Below, in pieces: positions 63,327 through 64,000 of a stretch of 64,000 nucleotides of DNA (position 1 is the first letter of the stretch; every line of letters starts with the position of its first letter). The position numbers were made by a program, and so were the translations under genes. Source of the DNA: JAFDBW01 sp963723355 (GTDB lineage: Bacteria; Desulfobacterota; Desulfuromonadia; Desulfuromonadales; BM103); contig CAVRQQ010000002.1 in assembly GCA_963723355.1 (NCBI GenBank), positions 186,001 to 250,000 on the forward strand, written 5' to 3'. Below the pieces are notes generated by a model. It saw only the letters and a program-made list of their open reading frames with translations, was not told where the DNA came from and did no database searches.

Positions 63327-64000
63327 TCAGTCGAGCCTGTGCAGCCCCAGCCGTTTGGCAATCACGCGGGCCTGGTGCAGCTCGCTGCGGTTCGGGCGCC
63401 GATCAAGCCCGGGCAATTGGCTCGCCTGAAAACAGGGCCGGTACTGGTCCATCAGGTTGAGGTAGGTGTCACGCGAGACCTGTTCGGCGATGAAGGTGAG
63501 CGTCTGTTCGGTGCCGGCAAGACCTTCCGGCAGGATCAGGTGGCGGATCAACAGTCCGCGCCGCGCGACGTTCGTCTCATCAAGCGCCAGGTCGCCGACC
63601 TGCCTGTGCATTTCCTGCACGGCGCTGCGGTTGATTTCGGCGTAGTCGCTGACGCCGAGATAGGGTGCGGCAAGCTGTGAGTCTGCGAACTTCATGTCGG
63701 GCATGTAGATGTCGATCACGCCATCCATGAGAGCGAGACCTTCGGGGCTGTCGTAGCCGCCGCTGTTGTAGACCAGGGGGAGCTTCAGCCCGTGCTCTGC
63801 GGCGATGACCAGCGCCGACAGGATCTGCGGGATGACATGACTCGGCGAGACGAAGTTGATATTGTGGCAGCCGGCTGTCTGCAATGAGAGCATCCGGTCT
63901 GCCAGGATCTTGCCGTCCATTTCCCGCCCTTCACCCTGATGGCTGATCTGCCAGTTTTGGCAGAAGACGCAGCCGAGGTTGCACCAGCCGAAAAAGATCG
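63327..64000 (-). CDS. Radical SAM protein (pyruvate formate-lyase activating enzyme-like), cut by window end
   Basis: At least 224 residues, open at the right edge. The cluster motif reads WCNLGCVFCQNWQISHQGEG (Cx3Cx2C), just inside the window end, followed by GCHNINFVSPSHVIPQIL, VYNSGGYDSPEGLALMDGVI and IYMPDMKFAD. This is the PflA-like group often found with AmmeMemoRadiSam proteins. Reaction unknown. The gene begins outside the window on the right, so the N-terminus is missing. The AEC gene lies downstream on the same strand after a 95-base gap. Confidence 0.85.
   Translation of the reverse strand, partial: IFFGWCNLGCVFCQNWQISHQGEGREMDGKILADRMLSLQTAGCHNINFVSPSHVIPQILSALVIAAEHGLKLPLVYNSGGYDSPEGLALMDGVIDIYMPDMKFADSQLAAPYLGVSDYAEINRSAVQEMHRQVGDLALDETNVARRGLLIRHLILPEGLAGTEQTLTFIAEQVSRDTYLNLMDQYRPCFQASQLPGLDRRPNRSELHQARVIAKRLGLHRLD

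Noticed and set aside
1..64000. CRISPR arrays, tRNA/rRNA genes, prophage or insertion sequences
   Set aside because: No regularly spaced short repeats, no cloverleaf or rRNA text, and no transposase, integrase or phage structural genes were recognised.

Overview
The window looks like part of the chromosome of an anaerobic Gram-negative bacterium, most likely of the Desulfuromonadales / Desulfobacterota (former deltaproteobacteria). This is inferred from gene content: hybrid cluster protein, ferredoxin-nitroreductase, a B12/radical-SAM type protein, bacterial GOGAT, a c-type heme membrane protein, and class III PHA synthase. There is no rRNA or other marker to fix the taxon. No tRNA, rRNA, CRISPR array, integrase or insertion sequence was seen.

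Layout. 0-5 kb: C-terminus of hcp, then a small four-CxxC protein, a heme c / cytochrome b5 membrane protein, a ferritin-like protein, a GNAT remnant, a homocysteine methyltransferase and a secreted orphan. 5-7 kb: a two-component system on the minus strand. 7-13 kb: gltBD. 13-19.4 kb: a minus-strand run of MscS channel, CorA, AstE-like deacylase, RimK ATP-grasp ligase and RimK-associated protease. 19.6-26.8 kb: GNAT, M20 peptidase, MgtE, glutamine synthetase, a C39-like fragment, N-formylglutamate amidohydrolase and a CaCA antiporter. 27-38 kb: mixed genes (YitT, Trm112-like, radical SAM, FAD oxidoreductase, UbiB with a phasin-like partner, B12-MerR regulator, YdjM-like hydrolase, crotonase) separated by two copies of a ~190 bp intergenic repeat and a second, smaller hairpin repeat.

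39.6-54.2 kb is the most interesting block: a polyhydroxyalkanoate (PHA) island. It holds an unusual two-domain KAS III (FabH-like) protein, a 1401-residue biotin carrier plus carboxyltransferase acetyl-CoA carboxylase, two short-chain reductases, a phasin, an HTH regulator, phaE with a repeat-bearing Lys/Ala/Thr-rich tail, phaC, a third reductase and a thiolase. It encodes the usual thiolase route to acetoacetyl-CoA and, by inference, a second ATP-driven route via malonyl-CoA. The octamer TTGTTTAA occurs twice in each of the two promoters that flank the HTH regulator, suggesting a local operator.

54.6-59.9 kb is a compact divergent locus of ornithine-racemase-like protein, DUF1611, M81 (MlrC) metallopeptidase and TIGR00300 (ornithine cyclodeaminase-type) protein, probably an amino acid or peptide catabolic unit that includes D-isomers. 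The right end has a quinone-oxidoreductase-like dehydrogenase, a PilZ protein, an AEC transporter and a truncated radical SAM protein.

Sequence quality. At least eleven conserved genes (hcp, gltD, gltB, corA, the astE-like gene, mgtE, the CaCA antiporter, the nitroreductase, the HTH regulator, phaE, phaC) carry about 18 single-base frame shifts, several in homopolymers. Both sides of each break stay conserved, so consensus errors are more likely than gene decay. These genes are annotated as whole loci with the breaks noted.
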